From Gossypium raimondii (lineage: Eukaryota > Streptophyta > Magnoliopsida > Malvales > Malvaceae), in the NCBI RefSeq assembly GCF_025698545.1, contig NC_068567.1, forward strand, positions 59,773,371 to 59,837,370: DNA of 64,000 bases, read 5' to 3'. The notes beneath the pieces were generated by a model that searched no databases, had not been told where the DNA came from, and saw nothing but the letters and a program-made list of their open reading frames with translations. How positions within the stretch are numbered: the first letter of the stretch is position 1; each line of letters starts with the position of its first letter. Both the position numbers and the translations under genes were made by a program. This document shows positions 1 to 12,114 of the stretch, piece by piece.

Positions 1-282
1 TTTAGATAGAGATGTTGATTGAAACAAATGAGAGAGAGGGATTGAATATCTGATCAAGGCACAGTGTTTCTTTCTTTTTCTTTTTTCTCCTTTTTAAATT
101 ACAATATAATTTGCCTTTTATTTTAAATACATATAAATATAAATATAATATTACTCTCTTAATAATTACAGTCTGATTGACAAAAAAAAAAGGTAATTAC
201 CGTCTCAAAAAGTTTAATATAACTACAGTAGTATGTTTCTTTAGGTGTAATATTACTCTTCTAAAAACAATATGAACCTTAA

Positions 283-411
283 ATGTGGGTTTAGGTAAGC
301 GATTGGATGTGGTGCGAGACATTTAGTTTATTTTTTATCTCATACTATAGTATTTAATCTTATCACCACCGCTATTTTCACACTAAATACACCTCCCATT
401 TAAACTCACCC
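283..411. mobile_element. Tourist/Harbinger-like MITE, 129 bp
   Basis: The ends are imperfect inverted repeats: ATGTGGGTTT on the left and, read on the other strand, GGGTGAGTTT on the right. The element is flanked by TAA on both sides (280-282 and 412-414), the 3 bp duplication typical of PIF/Harbinger elements. The interior resembles the MITE at 57396-57534 in the opposite orientation (shared CACCACATCCAATCGC-type segment and a GCGGTGG core), so both belong to one family. There is no coding capacity. Confidence 0.7.
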
Positions 412-1096
412 TAAAAATATATTTGTTATGACTATAATCACCAGATTTAGGTGAGATAATAATGATCTCTTTTTATATTAATCAGTGGTTAAATCGATTC
501 TCGTCCTAAGTATGGAGTAGTTTTAAATCTAATGACTAGCATATACCGCTTTAATAGGCCTATCGAACGTGAAGGGTTAATCATTGGACTTGTCTATGGA
601 ATACTTTGGACAATAAAAAAAACATGACCATTGAAGCATCTTTGTTATAGATTAAATTGCATTTTGTTATATTTACTCAAAAAAATTACAATTAATATAT
701 AAATTCATTATTCATGTTCAAAATTTCATCTATTTTAATTGTTAAAAATCAACGTGGTTGACAAGATAATAATTACATGTGGCGTGTTATGTGTACCTCA
801 TCATAATATATAGGGATGAGTTTTAAAGCTGTATAAATGGATGAAGCTTTTAACAAAATGACTAGTTTACTCTTTGATTTAACATAGAGAGACTAATTCA
901 CTATTCTATTAATAAAAGGGATAAAATATAATCTAATTATTAATACAAAGATAATCATAATACTTTCACTAACATTTTTCTGGCTTCCCATGTTGAAAAG
1001 AAATATTGAGGCCTTTTCAGTAAGGTAGGAAGTCAATTCTAATCTAATTTTTTTTATTTTTAATTTATTTATAGTATTAATCAGTTTCAACTGTAA
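412..1096. other. AT-rich intergenic DNA with a fragment of a dispersed fold-back repeat
   Basis: No gene is seen. About 820-1085 resembles the fold-back repeat present also near 34955, 57890, 60060 and 60849 (shared phrases such as tttactctttgatnta and gggtaaaatgtaat). The copy here is partial, and the short open frames in it are not convincing genes. Confidence 0.45.
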
Positions 1097-1271
1097 AGGT
1101 GCGTTTGGTTCGCTGTATTGGATTAGAGGTGTAATAGCAAATCAACTGTTTGGTTGAATGTAATGGAATAGAGGCGTAATAGTAATATTGTGTTTGGTTG
1201 AATGGAATAGAGGTGTAATAGCATAATGGAAAAAACTAAAATGACTAGAATACCCTTAGCATAAATTTATT

Positions 1272-1735
1272 TTGGTAAATGATTATTGTTATTGTTATTT
1301 AAATTTTAATAAGATTATTATTATCAATAATAAATATTTTAATCATATTTAAACATAATTATTATTAAATATATTTTAATTAAAATATATAATTTAATAA
1401 AATTCTTAATAATTAGCGAAATTTGTTTTGGTAAATTATTATTGTTATTGTTATTTAAATTTTAATAAGATTATTAATATCAATAATAAATAATTTAATC
1501 ATATTTAAACATAATTATTATTAAATATATTATAATTAAAATATATAATTTAATAAAATTCTTAATAATTAATATTCTTATATGAATTTACTCAAATCAT
1601 AATATATGATATTGTAAAATATAAATTAACATAATTATTATTAAATATATTATAATTAAAATATATAATTTAATAAAATTCTTAATAATTAATATTCTTA
1701 TATGAATTTACTCAAATCATAATATATGATACTAT
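1272..1735. repeat. AT-rich tandem repeat, about 2.7 copies
   Basis: A unit starting ggtaaatnattattgttatt and running through ataattattattaaatatat occurs at about 1273 and again at about 1433. Its second half repeats a third time from about 1629, including a segment with atgaatttactcaaatcat. Copies differ by few bases. It lies in the left part of the Harbinger-like element and has no coding content. Confidence 0.6.
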
Positions 1736-1960
1736 AAATGAAAACTTGAAATAATTAATATTAAATATATTTTAATTAAAATAATTTAAACATGTAAGTT
1801 AATATGACATTAAACATGTAATAATATGTTTGTTGCATGATATTTTGCAAATAATATAATTTAATGGCTACCTTTTGGATTAAGACTAAAATTTCAAAAT
1901 TTAAAAACTACATAGATTAAAAATATGATCAAACTAAAATATAAAGTCTAAACATGCAAT

Positions 1961-2275
1961 TAGGGGTGAGGGTTCGATCGAATCGAATGAAAAAATTTTG
2001 AGTTAATCAAGTTGACGAGTCCTATTTTATTATCTTAACTCGATTTGAATTTTAAAAATTATTTTGAACTTTTTGTTTTGTAATTTTTGTTGAGAGAGAG
2101 AGACCAATTTGCTCATTTTCAAAATTGACAGGGATCAAAGGGATATTTACACTAATATATTATTCGAATTGCTTGAACTTGAAACTCAAATTACTTATTC
2201 GAGTTGACTCGAATAACTCAATTCAATTAACTTGAAATTCGTTTTTTTAATCGAATTGAATTTTAAGGTGCTAAG
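1961..2275. mobile_element. Truncated copy of the TAGGGGTGAG repeat family (hAT-like)
   Basis: It begins TAGGGGTGAGGGTTCGATCG, followed by alternating gagtt/aactcg motifs. It includes the phrase accaatttgctcattttcaaa that also occurs, inverted, near 18020-18050 in the larger composite at 17830-29062. No matching right end or target duplication was found, so it is probably truncated and nested in the Harbinger-like element. Confidence 0.45.
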
Positions 2276-2807
2276 AGTAAAAGTACCACTACTAAAATAT
2301 GAGGTAATAGTTAGACTTTTGTTTGATGTAACTTGGCAGGTGACGTACAAATTTATTGTTTAGCCTATAATAAAATGACAGAACAATAGTTACACTAATA
2401 TATTGTTTGATGCAAGATATTGCATGGAGCTGTACCAAAGATATCCTATAATAATTTGTTCCACTAATGTAAGGGCAAGGACTGTTATAAAGTACATAAT
2501 CTACCCGAAAGGTAAATAATTTCTCTTGATTAATATAGTAACAGCAAGACAATTATTTATTGTCACCTGTTCATAAAGTAACTATTTTAGAAGCAGTTTT
2601 AGTTTTGCCAATGACACTCTCATGAATCCAAAACTTAGCAAATATGATTTCATACAATGTCCTCTTACCTTGTCTAGAAAAGTAGACGTGTGTAGTACTA
2701 GCCAGGCAAATAATATAATATTCTATACATTGTTCATATATTAAATCGGGTTTCCATGTTTGAATTTACCCCAAAACTTAGAAAGCACAATAAATAATAA
2801 AACATAA

Positions 2808-3316
2808 TCACTTCCATAGCTTCCGTAAGGACATGTTTTTCTCGCTCTCCTTCTTCATTACTTTCGCCACCGCCATCTCGAAATCTTCCTGTGTTACGTG
2901 GACTCTCCTTTCCCTCAAAGCAAACATTCCTGATTCCGTGCACACAGCCTGCAAAAAAACGGAATAGAGTTTTTCACAAATTAGCACAAACACAAACCAG
3001 TTAAGAATCACAAGCCTAAGGCCTTGGGTCTGACTATCCAACTTATGTACTAATAAATCCTCAAATAAATCATCTCTCTATGCGGTTTGGGAGTTGGGGT
3101 AAGGGAAGGAGATAGGAAACTAGAAGAAAAGATGCTATTCACAGCTTGCCAACCATATTCTGAATGGAAGCAAGATGTCTGCATATCCAGAAGCACATCT
3201 TATTATCTGAAAACATACCCAGAAGCACCGTTCATCTTCTCAGCAATCTTCTTTAGATCAATCCCTCTCATCAAATTCATTCTTCTAGAATGTATTTTTA
3301 AGATGTCGAAACGAGA
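2808..3316 (-). pseudogene. RPT6 (26S proteasome regulatory subunit 8) gene fragment
   Basis: Two exon-like blocks are visible. 3219-3316 encodes a block with [18 protein letters not shown], bounded by ATGCAG and GGGTATGT splice signals. 2808-2948 encodes a block from [15 protein letters not shown] to the terminal MSLRKLWK and stop, preceded by TTTTTTTGCAG. These match the C-terminal AAA lid and tail of the proteasome ATPase RPT6. Joined directly the two blocks are out of frame, because the few residues normally between them (a 13-nucleotide piece) are not seen in the 270 bp intron. The N-terminal region and ATP-binding motifs are absent. It sits inside the Harbinger-like element and is read as a captured, non-functional fragment. 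Confidence 0.8.
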
Positions 3317-3816
3317 CTGCATATAATTGAACAGACAATATAAGTACCTAAAGAGACATAAGATGCATTCCAGAAATAAGAGAAATTCTGGTACACCCGT
3401 AGAAGCAAACACTGCTACTATGGGACTGCTCTATTCACTGCATATTTTTCATAATACCCAGAACGGGTTGAGAAAAAAAAAGACCAGGGCAAAAGAACCA
3501 GAACAAGTATGTTACTGAAAAAATTTGGCTTCTAATGTAAGATGCAATTTGAGAAATTCATTGCTCTGAATTTGAGAAATTTATACCAGTGAGAACGTAA
3601 GATGCATTTTTGCGTTTGACCAAAAAAAAAGAATCACTTCTTTTACAACATGACATGAATGAAGAAATACGCAATGCCTGTTGTTTTCCTTCCTATTTGA
3701 TGTTTTTATCATGATTGTAAGTTGTAACGCGTCATATTAAGTAATTTTATTAAGAAAATAGATGAAGCACAGAATACTGAGACTCAAGCCTTATGCAGGA
3801 ATCAAAATTGACTCAC

Positions 3817-3879
3817 CGTCTGCCTTTCTAAACAAAGAATCTAGTGGAACAAGCATATCTGCGGCAAAAACCCTCAAGA
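3817..3879 (-). pseudogene. Unassigned captured exon-like fragment
   Basis: A 63-nucleotide open block encoding LRVFAADMLVPLDSLF and a few more residues is bounded by TATCGCAG and GTGAGTC, good acceptor and donor signals on the minus strand. I do not recognise the source gene. Its place between the RPT6 and RDR fragments, in the same orientation, suggests it was captured by the same transposon. Confidence 0.35.
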
Positions 3880-4462
3880 CTGCGATAAACAACAAATTTC
3901 ATATAGGTAGAAACCAAAATAAAAGAAAAATGCAAAACTCCAAGGAACTCGCGAATCTTCACTCTTGAAGAAATGATAAATTTATTACGAACCTCCTAAT
4001 TCCATTTTGTAAAGAAATGATAAATTTCAATTAAGAAAAAGGAGCTGGAAATTATTAAGAGACGAATACAATCACCATGCATTGTGAAATATTACGAATA
4101 CAATCAAGCCTACCATCTTGTTATTATGTGTAAAGACACCGAGAAGCACCAGATAGCTTCCATAAATTGGGCGAGGATTTAACACAAATATGCAAAAGAA
4201 TACAGTATAGCTAATCTACAATTCAAGAATACTCGCTTGTAAAGGAAATGCTCAACAAGTTCCACCAAGAAGAAAAGAAACATGCATTTTACTACAGCAT
4301 AACAATCAATGATAAGTCCACCAATAAGGGACAAAAAAGAAGAAGCTAGAATCATACACTAAAACGATAGGAACAAAATAAAAGGCAACTTTTGCAAAGT
4401 ATAATGAAGAACAAACACTTTCTCAGAGTAGCAAGAAAACGTAGAGTATGCCCTTTACGTAC

Positions 4463-4569
4463 CTGGTTCCTTTCTATGGAAAAACAACACAATCGACCAT
4501 AAGGTGCAAATCAGGTACATTGACAGCCCTTAATACACGCACATCGCCTGGGTGCAAGCAGGGGTTTTT
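4463..4569 (-). pseudogene. RNA-dependent RNA polymerase (RDR family) exon fragment
   Basis: On the minus strand the block encodes KNPCLHPGDVRVLRAV and then a DCVVFP segment, followed by a CAG/GTACGT donor. The CLHPGD-VRVL and DCVVFP motifs precede the catalytic region of plant RDR1-type RNA-dependent RNA polymerases, which act in RNA silencing. A TAG stop at 4474-4476 falls directly after VVFP, where family members have a glutamine, so the fragment cannot be translated through. The catalytic aspartate loop is not present. It is part of the gene-fragment cargo of the Harbinger-like element. Confidence 0.7.
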
Positions 4570-4795
4570 GGCATAACAGATTAAATGGCATAACATAACA
4601 GATCATTATTTCTCAACGATGCGAGTTAAACATAACAGATCAAATGGCATAACATAACCTAAATTCCATTGAAATGCAAGCCAGTTGTAAAGAAACAAGG
4701 TTGAGTCTCCTCAGTTTTACCTCAAATTTATCATGAAACAAACAGAAAACCGATACAAGAGTAAAAAGAATTTTGCAAAAAAAAGGAAATATTAC

Positions 4796-4843
4796 CTGAT
4801 AAACGTAGGGTTGAAAAGGAGTAGAAAGAAAAGGGGCAGCCAT
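4796..4843 (-). pseudogene. First exon of an AIM24/TRAP-like protein gene
   Basis: The block begins with ATG and encodes MAAPFLSTPFQPYVYQ, followed by a CAG/GTAATATT donor. From family knowledge this resembles the conserved N-terminus of plant AIM24-type (TRAP-like superfamily) proteins. No further exon of that gene was recognised downstream on this strand. About 250 bp upstream (4844-5110) looks like transcribed leader with pyrimidine/purine tracts. It is interpreted as a captured 5' end, possibly with promoter sequence. Confidence 0.5.
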
Positions 4844-5292
4844 TGAATGATCTCGAATTTGAAATCAAATCCTTGAAGTTTTCGAGGTTTTAATCAAATC
4901 TAATTGAAGGGAAAATGAAATTAAAAACAAAATTCACTTGTTCCATACATTCTTTGTCGGCGGTCGATGGACGGTGACATTGGTAGTTGTAAAGAAAAAG
5001 AAAAGAAAAGCTTGAGAGACAGACGGAGCAAATCGGCAGAAGGCAGAAGGAAGGAAGAGGAGACGCAATGGGGAAGCCAATCGGGAGGGTAAAACATGAA
5101 GGGTAAAGGAAGCAGCACCTAAACTGAGCTTTGGGGATGTATTACGAATCGGTGGATTTCACCGATTAAGTCAGGAATGTATTACACCCGTAATATCATT
5201 ACCATGAACCAAACAAGGGAATAAAAGGGGCTTAAGTGGGGCCCACTGATTAGGGGTGTATTGGCAGCCAATACACCCAACCAAACATGCTC

Positions 5293-6858
5293 TAACAGTT
5301 TGTTTTTACACTATTAAATATATTTCTACTTTTTTTTTTGTAAATTAAAAAATATATTTTCTATCCAATATCAGAATAGTTTTTTAAATTGATTTCTTTT
5401 TCAAAATTACATCTCCCACTGAAAGAAAAGAGTCAACGTGGCGTTAATGATGAAAGTCAACTATTATTAACAGAAAAAATTGTCAATGTTTTACTTCAAC
5501 ACAAAATGTCACTCTCATCCGCCTATTAGAACATTTTGTTTTAATCTTTTAAGGTTGAGGTTTTGAAATTTCAAGATTAGTTTTATTTAATAAAAATATT
5601 ATGTATAAGTTTTTAATTTATATTATATTGTATTAAGGCATATTCATAATGTGATGGGATTTTTGTTTAAAAATATATTTACAAAAAACCGGATAGAAAA
5701 TAATTAAATTTTAATTGGGTCCGTAAATTTGAAATTTTGAAGATTATGATATTTTAAATTAAAATGTGCAAAACAAAACAAAACAAAATAATATTCATAG
5801 TAAGAAGGATTTTAGTCATTTTTCAACTATGTTAATGTTTGGTTAAGCTTGAGAATAATTTAGATGTATATTATATATAGTATAGATTTTTATTTAAAGC
5901 TCATTAAAAAAGGTAATTTATTTTATTTTTTCATATATACATATATATTATATATTATTTTCATTTCCATAACTAGGGTTTTGTGATATGTTTGATTAAT
6001 TATAATTTTACTGTAATTATTATTTAAGTAAAAATAAATAGAAGATTAATGAATATTACATTTACAACACAATAATAATATGAGTGAAAATTTTATATAG
6101 TAATATATTTATTAAAAATTTAAGTTATAACCAATTGATATATAAGTTGTTTTTACGTCGAGTAAGTAGTTATTTATAAAAGATTGTATAAAAATATTAC
6201 TGTCGATTGAATATTAGTTCAGCTATTCAACAAATTCATATTACCAAAAAGAATTAATTGCATAAAGAGTTAGCTACAACAGACATCCTCAAATTATGGC
6301 CCTTATTTTAAATTAGTCCAAAAACTTTAAAATATTTTAATTACATCTAGAAATTATTATTGTTATATCAATCATGTCATTTTATTATTAAAATCGACAT
6401 GTCAAATTTTATAAAATAGGAATATATTTTAAAAGAAAAATAAAAATAAAAATTACTAAATAACAAAGCTTCCATAAAAACTTGAAAAATCCAAAATTTA
6501 AGATTTTAAAACATTTATTTTACAATATTTATTTAAAATTTACATTCGAATTATGTTACATAAGATCTGATGTGTCGTTTAGCAGCTAACTTAAGATTTT
6601 AGTAATGAAATAACATAATTGATATAACCTCAATAGTTTGAAGATGTAATTACAATAAATTGAAGTTTGGGGATCAATTTAAAATGAAGGTAAAAATTTA
6701 GGGATGTTTAGTGGAATTAACTCTTGCAAAATAATAGCAGTTCCGGGGGCTATCGAAGCAATAAACAGTTATCGTGTTGCTATTTAAGCCCAAACGGCTA
6801 AACCCTCGTTGTAGATAAAATTTGAGGTCGTCGCTGCCCCCATTTGACCACATCCAAC
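5293..6858. other. Intergenic region and 5' region of the CHCH gene, with a fold-back MITE
   Basis: It is AT-rich with no gene. About 6258-6725 is a fold-back element: the left arm (aagagttagctac, then cattttaaattagtcc-like text) is matched in inverted orientation by the right arm ending at ttaactctt, with arms of about 150 bp. Downstream, ctatttaagccc near 6779-6790 is a possible TATA box, and aaaccctcg near 6800 resembles a telo-box; both lie 50-80 bp before the CHCH start codon. Confidence 0.5.
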
Positions 6859-8238
6859 ATGCCTCGCCGAAACTCTGGTTAGCTTCTCGTATCTTCTTTC
6901 AGATCTATTCTTAATCAGAACATTTTATTTGCATATTTTATCTCTAATTTATTTGTATTTAGTTACCCGCATCCTCTTCCACCTGATTTCTAGGGTTATT
7001 ATTCATTCATTGGTTTAGGATTATTTAGTTATTTGGATTTTTTTTTAGCTTGATATAGAGTAGTTTCTTATCCTTCTCTGCTATTATTACATGTTTGAGC
7101 TTGTTATTGGAACGTTTTTATTGTTATACGTGTGAAGTATCTTGAACTTGGAGGTGATGATAGATTATTGATTTGTATGTTAATGTTGTATATGTTATAA
7201 CTATACCTGTCATTTCCTTTTATTGTTCTTTGTGGAATCTCTTTTCTTTTCCCTTGACTTTTTCTTTTTCCTTCCATTTTGTTGGTACTGTTTTGCAGGA
7301 AGATCTGCTTCTCGCCCAGCCCCTCGTCCTGCTCCGGCACGTAGCCCACCGCCTCAACCTGGTAACTAACTTCTTCAGTATGATTTATGTAGCAAACATG
7401 ATATGGGTTTCATTGATTTGGTTAATTTTAGCATCTGTTGTTTTGGTAAGAGATCGAGCAACATGATTAATTCTACTTAATAATCTGCTCCACAGCTCAA
7501 CATGCTCCTCCTCCAGCTCCTGCTCAGAGTGGAAGTGGGGGATCCCTTCTTGGAGGCATAGGCTCAACAATAGCTCAGGGTATGTGAATAGATCTTCTCA
7601 GATGGTGGACAAATTGCTCTATCTGAATCCTGATTGCTTTGTCATGATTTATTGTTCTGATTTTAGTAATTCTTTTACATTGTAGGCATGGCTTTTGGAA
7701 CTGGAAGTGCTGTAGCCCACAGGGCTGTCGATGCTGTTATGGGTCCTCGTACTATTCAACATGAAACTGTTGTTTCCGAGGCTGCAGCAGCCCCTGCCAA
7801 TAGTTTTACCGGCTCTGATGCATGCAGCATACACTCTAAGGCATTCCAAGACGTAAGTGGAAACTTCACTCTCTGTTACTTGGTTACTTGATGGTTTAGT
7901 TGTTTGTTAATATGTTGATAAATTTCACATGCCATGGCTGGCTGACCGGAACTTTGAACTGGAAACATGATTATCAAAATTCTAGCAGTTTTGTTGTGTT
8001 CTCTTTACAGTTAGCCTACTACCTTGTTAAATCAGGGTTTTGGTACCTATTCACTTTGTTAGTATGGATGATACAAAATTCTCTCGGTATGCCTAGCGAC
8101 ACTAATGCACTGATATTTTATTGTTTGCGTTTCTTGTAGTGCCTGAATAGCTATGGGAACGAAATCAGCAAGTGTCAGTTCTACATGGATATGTTGTCTG
8201 AGTGCAGGAAGAACTCTGGATCAATGTTGGGTGCCTAA
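6859..8238 (+). CDS. CHCH-domain (twin CX9C) mitochondrial protein, CHCHD2/CHCHD10 (MIX17)-like
   Basis: Five exons (6859-6877, 7299-7361, 7496-7579, 7686-7852, 8140-8238), all with GT-AG borders, give a 143-residue protein ending at TAA. Residues 1-45 are rich in Arg, Pro, Ala and Ser, like a mitochondrial targeting stretch. A Gly/Ala-rich hydrophobic segment follows (about 47-75). The C-terminus has the twin motif C102-x9-C112 and C123-x9-C133, the hallmark of proteins oxidised by the Mia40 import route in the intermembrane space. Domain order and length match the plant relatives of CHCHD2/10 (Arabidopsis At5g09570/At5g64400 type), which affect respiratory stress signalling in other organisms. 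The start is the first ATG, in a good context, 50-80 bp after a putative TATA box. No damage is seen; it looks functional. Confidence 0.88.
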
Positions 8239-8596
8239 ATTTATGCCTCATTTGTTGCTTCTACAATGCAATGTCAGCTTTGGCCTTCACTTCTGTTTCT
8301 CTTTTATTGATGATGATGATGAAGCTGAACTCCCTTCAATGATTCAATAATATTTATCTTTACTGGCTGAACCTTGATATTGTTAAAAAAAAAAAAAACC
8401 TGGAAAATTTTATTAAACCTGGAGAACACAAGTTCCAAACTACGCACAGCTATTTCATTGTTTTGTTGTCTTAGCATATAATAAATCTGTGCTATCACAA
8501 CCTCCCTAAACTTCCATCTAAACTCTTAAAAAACTTTCTTCTCAAAAATGGGTTCCTATTTACGATCCATTTTTTTGAAAATTTTCATAAGTTCGA
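8239..8596. other. Short convergent intergenic spacer
   Basis: The 358 bp gap between the CHCH stop and the glutamine amidotransferase stop holds both 3' untranslated regions. A run of 13 A bases near 8386 and ataataaat-like signals are present. No further gene is seen. Confidence 0.5.
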
Positions 8597-11500
8597 TCAT
8601 AATCTACCCTTGAGGAAACTGGTGCACAATTTCTTCCATGCATCCTTATCAGGCTCTACTTTCCCCAGATTTGCTTTCAGCTCATCAGCATATGAATCCT
8701 GCATTTCATTATAATGTCAATATGTGTTATAACTAAATCATCAGGGGGCTTGAAACAGATCAAATGGTAGATATAATACTTCGATAAAGCTGAGCTGCAT
8801 CAGACGGTCAATCAGGTGAAGAAGAATGTCTTTGGTGTATTCAGGGTGGCCTTGTATGCCCATCATATGATCCCCATACCTAAACATCTCGACACCAGTT
8901 TTTTCGGACCATGCTATCACCTCTGCCTCTGGTGGAAGTTCTCGAACCTATAAGCATATTAAAGAAAGATTGTTTAACAACACGAAATGTAAAAATGGTT
9001 TGATCATTTACCGAGCTAACCAATCAAAACCTCGTCTTGGTGGCACTCAATCACCGAAAGAGTCGTCGGAATATTCAGAGATGAGAAGAGTGTAGATGTA
9101 GACGATGACAAATGAATGGCTGTCACTCCAATATCCCACCCTGAGATGGCTCGCCCTGTTTTTCCTCCCAGTGCTCGACTGAGAATCTGATTAAAATAAC
9201 AACAAATTACTTTTTATGGCATAAGCACGGAGCAAAAGGATACCAAATTCCATGACTCGACAAAAAAAATAACACAATGAGGTGGCAAACACGTTTTATG
9301 CATAAACTAAAACTTATCTTGTCGACAATTTTCTTGAGCTGTGCATATTTTAATAGGGAACGTATTTATCCCAACATATTATTGTGAAGTTTTAAAACAT
9401 ATAAAAAAAGTTATAATGGTTTTGATTGAGAGTACGTACATTCTAGAAATTATACAGAAACGTTAGATTAAGCTATTATGCATCTAGTGGAAAGCATATC
9501 CAATTCCCAATAAAAAAAATCCAAAAATCCCACACCTTCATCTCAGCCATGTGTTAGGCAAACACCAATATTTTTATTTCAGTTTTAATTTATCAAATGT
9601 TTTGATACTATAGAAATAATTTAGAAAATAAGAATTATTTAAAAGAACAGTTTCCTTTTCCCCTAAAGTTTTAGATTTTCTAAAGATAAATTGAAATCTA
9701 TTTTATTTATAAAGTTAGAGATAAATTTGAAAGAAAAAGGAAGGTTGTCAGTCATCTTCCCCTCCCTAAAGTGTCAATTTATTATCAATTAATATATTAC
9801 AATAAAACACAAATTCATCGACTTGAATGGTAAGAATTTCTATGTAATATACTAAAGAGCAAATTACACGCTAACCAAAAGGAAAAAGAAACACGTACTA
9901 CGTGTAAATAATGGCTCATATCATACCAGAATGAAGTGCATGCTCAAAACACTTTCCCTCCACCTAAACTTGGGCCCTTTGTGAATATTAGAATCCAACC
10001 ATATTGACAATAACATTTTGTACACGTGAAATAATTCTAATAATTTTTGCACACCTAACCATTTCCATTTCAAAATTATTAAAAGAAAGATGATAAAATA
10101 TTAATTCGATTGATATGTGTATTATTGTCAATGTAAGAAGACGTGAGTTCAATTGCGCTAAAACGCATTACCCTCCCATTTATGAGTTGGGAAGAGTTTA
10201 TAGAGAATTGTAAGCATGGGATCAAAAAGAATAGATATGATCAAAACTTATGAAATTGTTAAGAAGAACATTTAAAAAAAAAGCAATGCTGAAGATTTAT
10301 TATTTCACATTTTTTCAAAATTTAAAAATCTAATTATATATAGATAATAAACTAAATTATAAAATGCTGGATAAAAATTGATACGGTGAATAAGGAAAAA
10401 GTCAGAATGGCATCATTTAATTATATATTATTATAAAAGTTAAAATGTAATTTTATTATTTTAATAGTTTATAAATTTTTTAAAATTTTATTATTTTGGG
10501 ATCAAATAAAAATTGAGCCCCTGCCAAGAGGTTGGCACCACCCTAAATGCTGACGCTTACATTAATATTTTCTTTGATTGAATGGAAGCGAGTATTTTTA
10601 AAAGAAATTAAAAAAAAATTTATTGTGGAATACAAAATTCAAACAAATTGTAAATAAAATTATATATTTTATTATATTTACTTTAAATTTTGATTTAATA
10701 ATCATTCATCTACTCATTTAAATTTTAAAGTTATTTTTACAAAATTTTAATGTTTTCTCTAAATTTAATTAAAATAATTAGTCTATTATCTATTTACATT
10801 ATTTTCAATATTATACAAAAATTGAATATATTGTAAAAACCATTATTAGTTTGTTGAGGGTTACTAACTTATTATCCAAATTGGTTATCTAATATTTAAA
10901 ATTTTCAAAGTATGCATTTGCAATAAAATACCAAAAAATCAAGTTTTTGTAATTGAACATATAATTTTATTTTATTATCAATAGTTTATTTTAGGAAAAG
11001 TGTAACAATTCATTTATATCTTTTTCCAAATTCCATTACTTTCATTATTTGTATTTTAATCAAGACATTATTTTTTAATTGATTTAACTAATTATTTTTC
11101 TATTCTTAATTATTTTCTTTAGTATTTTAGATATTTTATATCAAAATTACTAATTCAAGTCTTAAAAATTTTATAACTGTTTTTCATTTTATTTTTAAAA
11201 CTAAGATTGTATTTTAATTATGACAACGTAATACGGTTTTTAAAATTTGTTAAGTTGAATTTTAAGATAATATATTTTATTTTCATTTAAAAAGTATTTT
11301 AGTAAAATATTTTAATTTTTTTATAATTATAAAATTTTAAAATTATGAAAATATATTTTAATATTTTAGTTATTTCTTAAAATTATTCTCTAAATAGATT
11401 AATTCAAATTTATAGTATTTCTTAAAGCGGAGCAATCTGCAACTGTTTTGTGACTCAGTTCAGATCGATGGACCACCCTTTTTTGACGAGTCGACTCGAA

Positions 11501-12114
11501 GCCCGAGGGATCACAATCCTAAAAACTGAGTTGAAACACGTTTTTTCAAATACTTGGATAGCTCAGGGCTTTCCATGTATATTAATTTCAGTAATCGGAA
11601 CTGACAAAAGGAAACTAGTTTGTTTTTATTTTTTTTACCCCTAATATTAATGAGGATTTGAGTTCATTTTCCGGCTAAGATATTCTCAGAAAAATCCCAA
11701 AAGCGAAGGTTCCAGTTTGAAATGTTCAACAGAAAATTTTAACAAACAATCGAATGCTGTAAAAGAAAATTCACGAATTCAAAGGAAATGAAAAAAAAAT
11801 ACCTGATGACCGAAGCAAATCCCGAGAACTTTTTTGTTCATGGAATCCAATTTTTTCAAAAGAGCAATCAATTTGCAGATCCAAACATCGTTCCCATGCG
11901 CATCATTGCAACTCCCGGTTATAACGAAGCCGTCAAAGTTCGCGATCTCATCATCGTCAGGGAACTCGCCATTGGCCACCTTAAAAACTTCCCACGCCTC
12001 GCCTTCCTCCGCCAGCATTTCGACGAACACCCCGTAATATCCTCCGTACCTCTTCTTAACATAATCGGAATCCTCCGCACACAGAAGCACAGCAAATCTC
12101 TTCCCATCCCCCAT
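8597..12114 (-). CDS. Gamma-glutamyl peptidase (class I glutamine amidotransferase-like, GGP family)
   Basis: Four exons on the minus strand (12114-11803, 9186-9031, 8947-8780, 8698-8597), all phase 0 with GT-AG borders, give 245 residues. The class I glutamine-amidotransferase fold is clear: the nucleophile elbow GICFGHQ with Cys100, then CHQDE, then QGHPEY supplying His190 and Glu192 of the catalytic triad. Length and motifs match plant gamma-glutamyl peptidases (GGP1/3/5), cytosolic enzymes that trim the gamma-glutamyl group from glutathione conjugates in glucosinolate, camalexin and glutathione turnover. The substrate here is not shown by sequence. Intron 1 is 2.6 kb, AT-rich and full of repeat remnants, including a SINE-like stretch near 10100-10220. 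The start is at MGDGKRF, directly before a purine-rich leader (12190-12280). It looks intact. Confidence 0.88.

Larger units (their letters stand above)
1097..5292. mobile_element. Gene-fragment-carrying PIF/Harbinger-like transposon (Pack-type)
   Basis: The left end reads AGGTGCGTTTGGTT and the right end, on the other strand, GAGCATGTTTGGTT; both continue into a TGTATTGG block. TAA flanks both ends (1094-1096 and 5293-5295). Subterminal copies of a GTTTGGTTGAATGnAATGG phrase occur inside the left end (about 1149-1235), with inverted relatives near 5170-5215. TAA duplications and a TTTGG terminal motif are known of PIF/Harbinger and Tourist elements. No transposase is visible, so it is non-autonomous. 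On the minus strand it contains exon-like fragments of at least three recognisable host genes, listed separately. Boundaries are well supported; superfamily assignment is inference. Confidence 0.7.
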
